The translations under genes were made by a program, and so were the position numbers. Shown piece after piece: positions 25,401 to 34,720 of a DNA stretch of 55,190 nt (position 1 is its first letter; every line of letters starts with the position of its first letter). The notes beneath the pieces are model-generated. The model was not told the origin of the DNA, searched no databases, and saw nothing but the letters and a program-made list of their open reading frames with translations. The stretch comes from an uncultured Lachnospiraceae bacterium (GTDB taxonomy: Bacteria; Bacillota; Clostridia; Lachnospirales; Lachnospiraceae): positions 1-55,190 of the forward strand of contig CAJKGK010000025.1 in the NCBI GenBank assembly GCA_905199445.1, read 5' to 3'.

Positions 25401-26584
25401 CCTTTCCACTCCATTTCCATCAAAAGCCGCTCCAGCGAAGGATGAACATTTAAAAGATTACAGCACGCTGTGTAGGCCGGTCCCGGATCAAAAACAGCCG
25501 GACGCTGTTCTTTCACTCCACGAATCAGAATATTTTTTGGGGTATGTTCCATATCAATAAATTCCAAAATCTGAGTTTTATAGCCCGCAGCCTTTAAAAG
25601 TGAGGCCCGAAGTCCATCGGTCATCAGTGCGGCCATACGCTCTTTAATCAGACCATATTCTAAAACAGGGGCCATTTCCTGGCATTGAAGCTGGCGGTTC
25701 AGTTCATGCTGGCAGCACGGTACCGAAAGTATCACACTGGCATTCCATAAAACTGCCTTATACAGCGCAAAATCTGTTGCCGTATCACAGGCATGAAGGG
25801 TCACAACCATATCTACACGATCCGCCCCCTCATAGGATGCAATATCTCCGTGGAGAAAATTAAGGTGCGCATAACCGTATTTTACTGCCAGCGCATTACA
25901 GTGACGGATCACATCCTTTTTCAGATCCAGACCTGTAATTTCAATATCATAGCCCTGAAGCTGATGCAGGTAATAGTACATGGCAAAGGTCAGATACGAC
26001 TTGCCGCAGCCAAAATCAATAATCTTTATCCGCCGTCCCCGATCCAGTCTGGGAAGAATATCCTCAATAAACTCCAGAAAACGGTTGATCTGGCGAAACT
26101 TATCATACCTGGATCTGACCACCTTACCATCCTTTGTCATCACTCCCAAATCTACAAGGAAATCTACAGGCGTCCCTTCCCTGAGAATATAATTTTTCTC
26201 CCGGTTATGGGCAATCAGATCAGAAAACACGCCACAATCTGCTTCTATCATATCCAGCTTCTTTCTGCGCACCGTCACCTTTCCCTTTTTGCTGACAAGC
26301 ACTGTAGCCTCCATCGTTTTTGTATGGATCTGTGTCTGTCTGAAGTCCTGTGTCATCCAGCCCAAAAGTCTGTCCCGAATTTGGGAAACATTATAATTGT
26401 CATGAAATACCTGATTTCCCACATAGCGGGTCGCCTGATACATCACCGTATTTTTTGCAGATACCGGTCTGACCTTTATCTTAAAAGCGCCGTCCGCACT
26501 GCCTTTCGTGCGGGCGCCGCTTAATATCATATCTTTTAAATCTGTATTTAATACTTCATCTAACAGTAATTCCAACTGTTCCAT
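25397..26584 (-). CDS. class I SAM-dependent methyltransferase
   Basis: Methyltransferase with motif I IIDFGCGKSYLTFAMYYYL, motif II-like ITGLDLKKDVIRHCNALA and VTLHACDTATDFALYKAV, in a C-terminal Rossmann domain (about 185-330); the N-terminal 180 residues are family-specific. It resembles the clostridial proteins with a Methyltransf_32-like domain, possibly RNA-modifying, but the substrate is unknown. The 395-residue length fits. It is the first gene of an operon with the large membrane-anchored protein, overlapping by four bases. Confidence 0.8.
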   Translation of the reverse strand: MEQLELLLDEVLNTDLKDMILSGARTKGSADGAFKIKVRPVSAKNTVMYQATRYVGNQVFHDNYNVSQIRDRLLGWMTQDFRQTQIHTKTMEATVLVSKKGKVTVRRKKLDMIEADCGVFSDLIAHNREKNYILREGTPVDFLVDLGVMTKDGKVVRSRYDKFRQINRFLEFIEDILPRLDRGRRIKIIDFGCGKSYLTFAMYYYLHQLQGYDIEITGLDLKKDVIRHCNALAVKYGYAHLNFLHGDIASYEGADRVDMVVTLHACDTATDFALYKAVLWNASVILSVPCCQHELNRQLQCQEMAPVLEYGLIKERMAALMTDGLRASLLKAAGYKTQILEFIDMEHTPKNILIRGVKEQRPAVFDPGPAYTACCNLLNVHPSLERLLMEMEWKG

Positions 26585-26673
26585 CCATCAATCTCCATTT
26601 CATTATTGCACGGCTTCTTCTGCAGCAATCTCAGAATAACTCCGCACACAGTAAAAATAATTGCTTCGCGACT

Positions 26674-26702
26674 ATTTTAGCATAAATACTTTTTAGTGTA
26701 AA
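26674..26702 (-). promoter_or_regulatory. promoter of the methyltransferase operon
   Basis: On the minus strand TTTACA (26697-26702), 17 bases and TAAAAT (26674-26679), about 90 bases before the start at 26584. Confidence 0.6.
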
Positions 26703-26720
26703 TTGGCGCTGTGCCAAATT

Positions 26721-27161
26721 TCATCGGGTATACAGAGCCTTTTTCCGTTTATAGTACCGTCTGCGCCGACAATGAATTTCAGAAACCATCATAGGAACAA
26801 TCATATCCCGAACCCAGCTGTCCTTTCCCCGACAGCTGACACAGTGTCCCTGCGTCTGAATACGGTCACTTTCCTCCAACACCGGCTGATACATGTTTTC
26901 CAGATAAGACGCCATCTCATAAGCTTCATCGACCATTCCGTCAATACGAACCCGATCCGGATATTCATCAAACATAGGGCTGCCCTCATATTCCCTTCGA
27001 TCACAGACTTCATCCACATAAGTCTGAATCTCCCTGCACACAGGCGGATACATGGACTTCATATAGTCAATATCATGTCTGAACCTGGCATCATCATCCG
27101 CCATCATATAACCATGAACCCAGTCTTTTCTGTCATCATAAACCGATTTTTCATTCTTCAT
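26721..27161 (-). CDS. conserved hypothetical protein with a CxxC motif
   Basis: Not recognised. A 146-residue soluble protein, strongly acidic over residues 1-95 (many Asp, Glu, Tyr, Met) with a basic C-terminus (CRRRRYYKRKKALYTR). A single CVSC pair lies near residue 109. No membrane segment or signal peptide. GGGAGG lies 13 bases before the ATG, longer than usual. It is divergent from malQ and shares the regulatory gap with it. Codon use looks like that of its neighbours, so I regard it as real. Confidence 0.65.
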   Translation of the reverse strand: MKNEKSVYDDRKDWVHGYMMADDDARFRHDIDYMKSMYPPVCREIQTYVDEVCDRREYEGSPMFDEYPDRVRIDGMVDEAYEMASYLENMYQPVLEESDRIQTQGHCVSCRGKDSWVRDMIVPMMVSEIHCRRRRYYKRKKALYTR

Positions 27162-27265
27162 GGGCCGTATAAACCTCCCTGCACTTCCTTCTTCTACTAT
27201 ATGCGGAATTTATGAAAAAGGTACTAGGATTTCCCGGAAAAATAATGTATGATAATGATAATGGT

Positions 27266-27305
27266 TTGATACCAAGGTCAAAACACTTTTTGACCCCAAT
27301 ATCAA
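27266..27305. promoter_or_regulatory. 40-bp interrupted palindrome between a hypothetical gene and malQ
   Basis: TTGATA-CCAA-GGTCAAAA (27266-27283) mirrors TTTTGACC-CCAA-TATCAA (27288-27305). The two CCAA blocks do not pair, so the symmetry is in two modules. It sits about 14 bases before the malQ ribosome binding site; its GGTCAA also reads TTGACC as a possible -35 on the other strand. Candidate operator for both divergent genes. Confidence 0.5.
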
Positions 27306-27332
27306 TGATTTAAAAAACGGAGGTTTTATGCG

Positions 27333-28910
27333 ATGAAAACAGCTGTCGCAAAACGAAAAAAGGCTGCAGCCATACAGAAACGCTTCAGCGGTATTCTTGT
27401 CCATCCCACATCCTTTCCCAGCCCTTACGGCATCGGAGATCTTGGCAGCGGTGCTTATGAATTTATTGATTTTCTCAAAGCCGCCGGTCAGTCTATCTGG
27501 CAGTGTCTTCCTCTGGGACCGACCGGTTATGGTGATTCCCCTTACCAGTCCTTTTCCTCATTTGCCGGACAGCCTTTGCTGATCAGCCCGGACAAATTGA
27601 TGGATATGGGACTGCTTTCCTGTGAGGATCTGGGCGAAATCCCCCAGTGGGATGAGCATAAAGTGGACTATGGCTCTGCAATTATTTATAAAACAGGTCT
27701 TTTAAAAAAAGCTTACACAAATTTTTTGAATCAAAAGGCAGCCTGGGAAATTCACCATACCGAAACAAAAACGGATATAGAAACCATAGTTTCGGAATTT
27801 TCCGCCTTTTGCAGAAAACAACGGGCATGGCTGGATGATTATGCACTGTTTATGACCCTTAAAGACCTCAACAATGGCAATGCTTGGATTCAGTGGCCTC
27901 AGGAATATCGTTTTCTTACCCCGAAAATGCGCCGTACCCTTTTAAAGGACATGGAAACGGAAATTGGTTATTATAGGTTTATACAGTACCTGTTTTACCA
28001 GCAGTGGAACCAGGTTCACACCTATGCCCACGAAAACGGCATCCGTATTGTAGGAGATATTCCGATCTTTGTATCTCCTGACAGCGCCGATGTGTGGGCC
28101 AATAAACAGTTATTTCAGCTGGATTCCAAAGGATATCCGCTGGCTGTAGCCGGTGTTCCTCCCGATTATTTTTCAGCTACAGGACAGCTTTGGGGAAATC
28201 CCCTTTATGACTGGGCTGCCCATAAAGCTGAAAACTATCACTGGTGGATTGAGCGTATCAAAAGTCAGCTGAAGCTTGTAGATTTTCTCAGAATCGACCA
28301 CTTCAGAGGATTTGAAGCCTACTGGTCTGTTCCCTATGGCAGAAAGAATGCGGTCCGTGGCCGATGGGTGAAGGGTCCGGGAGCCGACCTGTTTAATGCG
28401 GTTGCCAAAGCGCTTGGCGATCAGCTGCCTATTTTTGCCGAAGATCTGGGAATTATTACCCCACAGGTGGAAAAGCTTCGGGATACCTTTAACTTTCCAG
28501 GCATGAAAGTACTTCAATTTGCCTTTGACAATGTGGAGGAAAATAATTTTCTTCCTTATATGTATCCTGAAAACTGTATCTGCTATACCGGAACCCATGA
28601 TAATGATACAACACGGGGCTGGTATGAACAGGCCAGCGAAGCCTCACGGGACAAAGTGCGCCGCTACATGAACTGTGACGGCAGCATTGTGGCCAGAGAC
28701 TTTATCCGCACCGCACTGGGCAGTGTCGCACGTTTTGCCATCTTCCCTCTGCAGGACGTCCTGGGGCTTGGCAGTGAGGCCCGGATGAATATGCCAGGAA
28801 ATGCCCAGGGTAACTGGACATGGCGTTTTACAAAAGATGTCCTGACAGACGGACTGGCTAAAGATCTGGCAGAACTTTGCATTTTATACGGAAGGGAGCC
28901 CAAATCATGA
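27333..28910 (+). CDS. malQ: 4-alpha-glucanotransferase (amylomaltase)
   Basis: GH77 enzyme that transfers maltosyl and longer units between alpha-1,4-glucans, used in maltodextrin and glycogen turnover. N-terminal signature GILVHPTSFPSPYGIGDLG and PLGPTGYGDSPYQSFSSFAG; catalytic blocks FLRIDHFRGFEAYW (nucleophile Asp), PIFAEDLGIIT (Glu) and TGTHDNDTTRGW (Asp). 525 residues, the usual length. CGGAGG precedes the start. A two-codon ATG-CGA-TGA (27328-27336) overlaps the start codon. Its stop overlaps the ATG of plsC (ATGA). Links to glgC at the left end suggest glycogen use. Confidence 0.96.
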   Translation: MKTAVAKRKKAAAIQKRFSGILVHPTSFPSPYGIGDLGSGAYEFIDFLKAAGQSIWQCLPLGPTGYGDSPYQSFSSFAGQPLLISPDKLMDMGLLSCEDLGEIPQWDEHKVDYGSAIIYKTGLLKKAYTNFLNQKAAWEIHHTETKTDIETIVSEFSAFCRKQRAWLDDYALFMTLKDLNNGNAWIQWPQEYRFLTPKMRRTLLKDMETEIGYYRFIQYLFYQQWNQVHTYAHENGIRIVGDIPIFVSPDSADVWANKQLFQLDSKGYPLAVAGVPPDYFSATGQLWGNPLYDWAAHKAENYHWWIERIKSQLKLVDFLRIDHFRGFEAYWSVPYGRKNAVRGRWVKGPGADLFNAVAKALGDQLPIFAEDLGIITPQVEKLRDTFNFPGMKVLQFAFDNVEENNFLPYMYPENCICYTGTHDNDTTRGWYEQASEASRDKVRRYMNCDGSIVARDFIRTALGSVARFAIFPLQDVLGLGSEARMNMPGNAQGNWTWRFTKDVLTDGLAKDLAELCILYGREPKS

Positions 28911-29641
28911 TTCGTCTTATCCTTGTTGCCATTTTCCTTGTTCTATTTTTTCTGATCAGTATCCCTTTGTATCTGATCGAAATCATTATCGGAAAATTTA
29001 ATATAACTGCAAAAACCAAAAGTTCCCAGTGGATCGTTGTCCAGGCATTTCGTGTTGTACTGTTCCTTTCCGGTGTGCATCTCACAGTGAAAGGACTGGA
29101 AAATGTTCCAAAGGATATTCCTGTTCTTTATGTAGGCAATCACCGGAGCTATTTTGATATTGCTATTGGTTACACCCTGGTCAAAAATAATACAGGCTTT
29201 ATTTCAAAAAAAGAAATGATCAAATTCCCCTTTGTCAATGTGTGGATGAAATTTTTAAACTGCCAGTTTTTAGACCGTGAGAATATCAAAGAAGGACTGA
29301 AAACGATTTTAAAATGTATTGATCTTGTTAAAAACGGAACTTCTGTATTCATCTTTCCGGAAGGAACGCGTACTTCCGGTGATGAAATGCTGCCATTTAA
29401 AGAAGGCAGCTTAAAAATAGCCGAAAAATCAGGGTGTCCCATCATCCCGGTGGCAATCAATAATACAGAATCCCTTTTTGAAGACCATCTTCCCAAAATT
29501 AAAAGTTCAAAGGTTGTATTCGAATTTGGCCAGCCGATCTATATCAAAGACCTGGATAAAGAAACAAAAAAACATGCCGGCGCCTATGTTCAGTCTATTA
29601 TTAAAGATATGATTGAAAAAAACAGAAGCCTTGTAAAATAA
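28907..29641 (+). CDS. plsC: 1-acyl-sn-glycerol-3-phosphate acyltransferase
   Basis: Membrane-associated acyltransferase making phosphatidic acid from lysophosphatidic acid. An N-terminal hydrophobic segment (LILVAIFLVLFFLISIPLYLI) is followed by the HX4D motif NHRSYFDI and FPEGTRTSGDEMLPFKEG. 244 residues, normal. The start at ATG 28907 overlaps the malQ stop and has GAAGGGAG upstream; the longer frame from 28877 lies within malQ and has no support. Coupling of a lipid gene to malQ looks like operon convenience. Confidence 0.9.
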   Translation: MIRLILVAIFLVLFFLISIPLYLIEIIIGKFNITAKTKSSQWIVVQAFRVVLFLSGVHLTVKGLENVPKDIPVLYVGNHRSYFDIAIGYTLVKNNTGFISKKEMIKFPFVNVWMKFLNCQFLDRENIKEGLKTILKCIDLVKNGTSVFIFPEGTRTSGDEMLPFKEGSLKIAEKSGCPIIPVAINNTESLFEDHLPKIKSSKVVFEFGQPIYIKDLDKETKKHAGAYVQSIIKDMIEKNRSLVK

Positions 29642-29726
29642 TTTACGAAATTTGTACCTTTTTCTATTTCCTTTTATAGGAAAAAATGCTACAATCTACT
29701 TTAGTTTAACACAAGGAGGGTCTATT

Positions 29727-30212
29727 GTGACTATAACACCACTCGCATTATTTTCAGTACCAACATGGCTTATTGTGATGATCGTTATTCTTGTAATTCT
29801 TATTGCAGGGATTGTCGCTTTATCAATCTGGGGCAAAAAGCAGCAGAAAAAAATGGATGATGCCCAGGTACAGATTGATGCCAACTCACAAAATGTAACG
29901 ATGCTTGTTATTGACAAAAAGCGTATAAAATTAAAGGAAGCCGGTCTGCCTAAGGTTGTGGTTGATTCCACACCAAAACTTTTACGCCGGTCCAAAGTTC
30001 CGATCGTCAAAGCCAAAATCGGTCCAAAGGTCATGGTTATGATTGCGGACGAACGCATTTATGACCTTATTCCAATCAAGCAGGAAATCAAAGCAACCAT
30101 CAGCGGCATTTATATTACAAAAGTTCGCAGTCTGCGTGGTCCTGCTTTAACCGCACCGCCAAAGCCTAAGGGATTTATTAATAAAATCAAGGCGAAGATG
30201 GCGAAAAAATAA
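29727..30212 (+). CDS. small membrane-anchored hypothetical protein
   Basis: Not recognised. The start is GTG at 29727, six bases after AAGGAGGG, giving 161 residues. One N-terminal membrane helix (WLIVMIVILVILIAGIVALSIWG) is followed by a cytoplasmic, Lys-rich domain (about 35-161) that is probably beta-rich (VTMLVIDKKRIKL, KVVVDSTPKLL, GPKVMVMIADERIYDLIPI). The tail is very basic. A possible -10 TACAAT (29690-29695) lies upstream. It is followed by a clear terminator, so it stands alone or with read-through from plsC. Confidence 0.75.
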   Translation: MTITPLALFSVPTWLIVMIVILVILIAGIVALSIWGKKQQKKMDDAQVQIDANSQNVTMLVIDKKRIKLKEAGLPKVVVDSTPKLLRRSKVPIVKAKIGPKVMVMIADERIYDLIPIKQEIKATISGIYITKVRSLRGPALTAPPKPKGFINKIKAKMAKK

Positions 30213-30235
30213 CAACGGCTACAAACGCTAAAAAA

Positions 30236-30289
30236 TAAAAAATATTCCCGGAATCGATAAAATTTATCAGGTTTCGGGAATATTTTTTT
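30236..30289 (+). terminator. terminator after the small membrane protein gene
   Basis: AATATTCCCG (30241-30250) pairs with CGGGAATATT (30275-30284), with an inner GATAAA/TTTATC stem, followed by a T-run. Confidence 0.88.
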
Positions 30290-30395
30290 CTGTATCTCAA
30301 TCATATTATTTTTAATCGAGTTATACTATTTTTAGCTTTTTTCCATGTTTAGGTGTTTCTCAAACACCGCTAACCACTATATTTGGGAGGGAACT

Positions 30396-31577
30396 ATGAA
30401 CAACAATCTGCTGCTGCACAAATTTCTGGACATTATCCATATTCCCGTCACTGTTTATCAGGATGGCAAAATTCACCGACACTACAATGCTAAAGCACCC
30501 ATTCCGGATGTAGCGCTCACATTAATGAAGCCTCATCTAAAATTACCCCACGCCATATGTTATCTGATCACGCCGGATTATATGCTTTTTGGTATGGTCA
30601 GAGACAAAAAAAGCCGAAAATTGCTCATTGTGGGGCCTGCCTCCCCGTACCGGCTCACCGTCAGTCAGGCCAGACATCTTCTGAAATTTATGCGGCTGTC
30701 AAATTATCAAATGCAGGATATACTGCGCTGGTTCCATCATCTTCCAATCTATGATATCCCCAGTTTCAGAAAAATTTTGGAATATATTCATCTGGTCATT
30801 AGCGGACAAAAAGACAATGCTGTCCATGTGTCCTATCATCCGCCTGCGGACAATCCAGACAAAAGCTTCCATTCCTCTCACCGCCTGCAGAACCTGTATG
30901 CCACAAAAGACGAACCGCTGACCGAAATGATTAAAAACGGAGATTGTAAGGCACTGATTACCCAGTTTAAACGCACGGACTTTGGTATACAAACCCATGC
31001 GTCTCCGGATTACGGAAATGGTGACAGCCTGCGTACAGCTAAAGATCAGTTCATTATTGCCACTTCCATCACATCCCGAATTGCCATTCACAGCAGCGTT
31101 GATTACGATACGGCTGCCAGCCTTTCCGATTATTATATTATCCAGGCAGAAAAGCTTAAAGACTGTACAAGTATTAATGCCCTGTTAAAGGCCATGCTTC
31201 TGGATTTTACAAAAAGAGTGGCCAGGGTCAGACATCAGTGTACCGGCTTTGCCACAGTCAATGCCATTTACAGGGACATTGACACCCACCTTTACGATAA
31301 AATCAGCGGCCGGGACATTGCCCTGCGTCTGGGGCTGAATTCATCCTATATTAGCCACTATTTCAGTGAAAAAACAGGGATGTCCCTTTCCGAATATATT
31401 CAGAAAGTAAAAATCGATGAAAGTACCCATCTGATGAAAACAACAGCGCTTTCCATTGCTGAAATCGCAGACATGCTGTCCTTTTCCAGCCAGCAGTATT
31501 TTCAGAAGGTATTTAAAAAGCACATGGGGATGACACCCAAAGCCTATAAACTTTCCCTTATACTTTCACAGTTTTAA
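30396..31577 (+). CDS. AraC family transcriptional regulator
   Basis: 393 residues with a C-terminal AraC double helix-turn-helix: ISGRDIALRLGLNSSYISHYFSEKTGMSLSEYIQKVKI and LSIAEIADMLSFSSQQYFQKVFKKHMGMTPKAYK. The N-terminal about 280 residues have no domain I can name and include ITPDYMLFGMVRDKKSRKLLIVGP, PAS-like in pattern, so a sensor role is possible. The start is ATG 30396 with GGGAGGG four bases upstream. It is convergent with cca, with 24 bases between stops, and no neighbour is an obvious target. Confidence 0.88.
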   Translation: MNNNLLLHKFLDIIHIPVTVYQDGKIHRHYNAKAPIPDVALTLMKPHLKLPHAICYLITPDYMLFGMVRDKKSRKLLIVGPASPYRLTVSQARHLLKFMRLSNYQMQDILRWFHHLPIYDIPSFRKILEYIHLVISGQKDNAVHVSYHPPADNPDKSFHSSHRLQNLYATKDEPLTEMIKNGDCKALITQFKRTDFGIQTHASPDYGNGDSLRTAKDQFIIATSITSRIAIHSSVDYDTAASLSDYYIIQAEKLKDCTSINALLKAMLLDFTKRVARVRHQCTGFATVNAIYRDIDTHLYDKISGRDIALRLGLNSSYISHYFSEKTGMSLSEYIQKVKIDESTHLMKTTALSIAEIADMLSFSSQQYFQKVFKKHMGMTPKAYKLSLILSQF

Positions 31578-31601
31578 TTTGGACCTTCATCGAAAGCACC
31601 T

Positions 31602-32972
31602 TTAGCAAAAAAAATATTCCTTTTCAGCAAATATGTCCGGCGCATCTTTCTCTTTTAGAGCCATTTCAATAAGCACATCTTTCTGATTCAGTTCCGGATG
31701 GTCAATCACACGCTCCACAAGCCGGTCTAAAACAGCGCCCAGTAACGGTCCGGCCTGAATCCCAGCCTCAATCAGGTCGCGTCCGTTGACGTCCAGCATT
31801 TTTACGCAAAAACACTGCCCCTGCTCTATAATCTGATGGTAAAGTGCTTCTTTTTCATCCAGAAGCTTTAATTTACGCTCAATCACCTGGGGACTCTTTG
31901 CCATAACATCCGCCCTCTGAACTTTAAGAAAGTCAGAAAAAATATCCGCCCCCACCCGATTCAGGGCACGACGGACATGAACCGGTGTGGCATCATATTT
32001 AAGTCCATGCCACTGAACGAGACGGACCGTGTGATCCAGGGTCCTGTTGTCCAGTTTCAGCCGTCGAATCACCGTTTTCGCAATCTGGGCGCTGACTTCT
32101 GGATGCCGGTAAAAAGTATCCCGTCCATCCTTTGTTTTTTTCACTGCAGGCTTTCCCAGATCGTGGAGCAGCATGGTCAGGCGAAGCACCGGATCAGGCT
32201 CAATATTGCATATTGCCTTAATGGTATGCACATCCACAGTGTAAATATGATTCGGTGTATTTTGTATGACACCCACAACCTTATCATATTCCGGCAAAAT
32301 AACAGCCGTAATCCCCAGCTCCCATGCCAGTGCCAATTTCTCAGGATGGGAAGACACAAGGAGTTTTATCAGCTCCGCAGCAATGCGTTCCGCGCTGATT
32401 TGTCTCAAATGCCCTGCCTTTTCCCGGATCGCCGCAGCCGTCTTTTCTTCGATATCAAAATCCAGCTGAGCACTAAAGCGTACAGCCCGTAATATTCTCA
32501 GCGCATCCTCATCAAAACGATGGGCTGCACAGCCAACACAGCAAATCTTATGTTGCTTCAAATCTTCCATCCCGCCAAAAATATCAATAATTCCCCGCTT
32601 GGGATTATAGGCCATGGCATTAATGGTAAAATCCCGACGCGCCAGATCATCCTCCAGATGTCCTGTAAATGCCACCTGCTTAGGATGTCTTCCATCCTCA
32701 TAATCGCCGTCGATTCTATACGTCGTAACCTCAAATCCATCCCGATCCAGCATCACCGTCACCGTACCATGCTCAATTCCCGTATCAATAGTTCTGGGGA
32801 AAATTTCCTTGACCTGCCATGGTCGTGCAGAGGTGGTAATATCCCAGTCTCCCGGTGTCCGTCCAAGAATTCCATCCCTTACACAACCGCCTACAATATA
32901 GGCCTCAAAACCATGGTTTTCCAACATTTCAAGTATATACCGGACTTTATCAGGTATCTGCATCTTTTGCAT
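31602..32972 (-). CDS. cca: CCA tRNA nucleotidyltransferase
   Basis: Adds or repairs the 3' CCA end of tRNAs. The N-terminal class II nucleotidyltransferase core has GGCVRDGILGR (27-37 region), DWDITTSA (the metal Asp pair) and RRDFTINAMAYNP. An HD domain follows (LTMLLHDLGKP, with RHPEVSA). 456 residues, consistent with the HD-containing clostridial form. GGAGG precedes the ATG. It lies 21 bases after the amidohydrolase gene, so both are probably transcribed from the promoter at 34680. Confidence 0.94.
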   Translation of the reverse strand: MQKMQIPDKVRYILEMLENHGFEAYIVGGCVRDGILGRTPGDWDITTSARPWQVKEIFPRTIDTGIEHGTVTVMLDRDGFEVTTYRIDGDYEDGRHPKQVAFTGHLEDDLARRDFTINAMAYNPKRGIIDIFGGMEDLKQHKICCVGCAAHRFDEDALRILRAVRFSAQLDFDIEEKTAAAIREKAGHLRQISAERIAAELIKLLVSSHPEKLALAWELGITAVILPEYDKVVGVIQNTPNHIYTVDVHTIKAICNIEPDPVLRLTMLLHDLGKPAVKKTKDGRDTFYRHPEVSAQIAKTVIRRLKLDNRTLDHTVRLVQWHGLKYDATPVHVRRALNRVGADIFSDFLKVQRADVMAKSPQVIERKLKLLDEKEALYHQIIEQGQCFCVKMLDVNGRDLIEAGIQAGPLLGAVLDRLVERVIDHPELNQKDVLIEMALKEKDAPDIFAEKEYFFC

Positions 32973-32993
32973 CTGTTCCTCCCGAAAATTCTG

Positions 32994-34649
32994 TTATTTT
33001 TTCCACACCGTTACACCGCCCTTGATTGTCTCAAGAACCTGTATGCTTTTAACCGCCTCCGGTTCAACCTCCAGTGGATTTTCGCTGAGAATTACAAAAT
33101 CTGCAAGTTTGCCCGCCGCAATAGACCCTTTTTCGTTCTCTTCAAAATATTGATATGCACACTGATCTGTTATACATGAGAGTGCATCCACCATATCCGG
33201 CCGTTCATTGGGATCCAGCAGACAGCCTTCTTTGGTCACCCGATTTAAGGCACACCATAAGGTATCAATCATATCCGGAGGCAGCACCGGTGTGTCCTGA
33301 TGAAAGGTTGTGGTTACTTCCAGCGACTGAGCGGTTCGCACCGGACTGATTTTCTCGGCACGTTCATTTCCGAAATTTTTCAGGTGGATATCCCCCCAAT
33401 AATAGGTATGCGCCACAAAAAATGAAGCAATCATCCCAAGTCTGGCCATTTTCTCCAGCTGTTTTTCCTGTACAAGCTGAGCATGAATCATCACCGGCCG
33501 ATCTAATCGTCCCCCATGTGCAGCCACATGTTCACAGGCATCAATCAGCTGCTGTGCAGCCGCATCTCCGTTACAGTGCACAATGAGCTGACGTCCTTCA
33601 TCTGCTGATTTTTTCACATAGGTTTCCACCTGCTGATCTGAATAGATGGGATAACCTTTGTAATCACCGCTGTTCAGATAAGGCTCCTGCATCCACGCCG
33701 TACGACCCTGAGGTGAACCATCCAAAAACAACTTATAGCCGCCGATCTTCAGATGATTTTTATATTTGCCTACATACTCTGGATTTTCATCCATAATCCG
33801 GGCATTATCTTTAATGTCCACATAGGCAACCACATCCGCTTTAAATGCCTCATGGTCTGCCATCATTTTAAGCATATCCCATTCCGGCGCCTTCGTCAGC
33901 CCGTCCTGAATCGTTGTAATACCATGGCTCAGATAAATTTCCTCGGCTGCCGAAAGATTTTTCATCATCTGCGCCTGATCCGGCCGGCTCATACCTGATG
34001 TCAATTCCGTAAATGCAGTCTCCTCCAGATAACCGTTTGGACGTCCGTCAGGCCAACGTCCGATTTTTCCTCCCTTTGGATCAGGCGTTTCCCGGTTCAA
34101 TCCCAAAAGAGAAAGCGCCCTTGAGTTGGCGACTCCCATATGTCCCGATGTATGGCCAATCACAATCGTATAGTCCCCGTCAAATCCCGAGGCAGCCAAA
34201 GCTTCATTGACCCGGTCCAAAACAGCAGCATCCGGATGCATCCGTTCTTTCAGAAAATTATGATCATATCCAAAACCTATAACCCACACCGGTGACTGGG
34301 ATATCTCACTTTCCCTGGTTTTCCCGTCATCGCTGCGTCCATACCGCTCCTTAATATAAGTGATGATACGCTCACAAATTTCTTCAAAGCTATGCGTGCC
34401 CTCCAGGGCCACAAGATTCAGTGTAGATGCCAGTGCCGTCAGATGACTGTGTCCATCCATAAATGCCGGCATCAGCGTATGCCCGTGAAGATGAATCAGC
34501 TGAGCATCTTCTGACCGACTGTCAAAAACAAGCGCCTCGCTGCCTACCAGCTGAATTCTGCCGTCCTCTACAAGTACAGCTTCAGCCAGAAGTTTTTTTT
34601 CCATTGTAAGAATCGTTCCTCCATAGTAAACCTGCTGTGCCAAATACAT
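32994..34649 (-). CDS. amidohydrolase of the YtcJ-like family
   Basis: Metal-dependent hydrolase. The metal motif HxH is in LMPAFMDGHSHLTAL, with later conserved parts GHTSGHMGVANSRAL, SHGITTIQDG, FLDGSPQGRTAWM, LIVHCNGDAAAQQLIDA and a C-terminal GSIAAGKLADFVILSENPLEV. This is the layout of YtcJ-type exoenzyme-like amidohydrolases; the substrate is not known. The start is ATG 34649 with AAAGGTG just upstream; a TTG 12 bases earlier is less likely. About 551 residues, a normal length. No signal peptide. Confidence 0.88.
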   Translation of the reverse strand: MYLAQQVYYGGTILTMEKKLLAEAVLVEDGRIQLVGSEALVFDSRSEDAQLIHLHGHTLMPAFMDGHSHLTALASTLNLVALEGTHSFEEICERIITYIKERYGRSDDGKTRESEISQSPVWVIGFGYDHNFLKERMHPDAAVLDRVNEALAASGFDGDYTIVIGHTSGHMGVANSRALSLLGLNRETPDPKGGKIGRWPDGRPNGYLEETAFTELTSGMSRPDQAQMMKNLSAAEEIYLSHGITTIQDGLTKAPEWDMLKMMADHEAFKADVVAYVDIKDNARIMDENPEYVGKYKNHLKIGGYKLFLDGSPQGRTAWMQEPYLNSGDYKGYPIYSDQQVETYVKKSADEGRQLIVHCNGDAAAQQLIDACEHVAAHGGRLDRPVMIHAQLVQEKQLEKMARLGMIASFFVAHTYYWGDIHLKNFGNERAEKISPVRTAQSLEVTTTFHQDTPVLPPDMIDTLWCALNRVTKEGCLLDPNERPDMVDALSCITDQCAYQYFEENEKGSIAAGKLADFVILSENPLEVEPEAVKSIQVLETIKGGVTVWKK

Positions 34650-34679
34650 CACACCTTTCAACAGTATTATTTGATGAAG

Positions 34680-34720
34680 ATTATACCCGTTGATGCATGG
34701 TTTGTAAACAACTTACAAAC
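34680..34720 (-). promoter_or_regulatory. amidohydrolase-cca promoter overlapped by a dyad
   Basis: On the minus strand TTTACA (34703-34708), 17 bases and TATAAT (34680-34685). An inverted repeat GTTTGTAA-N5-TTACAAAC (34700-34720) covers the -35 and runs into the stop region of the upstream gene. Candidate operator; regulator unknown. Confidence 0.6.
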
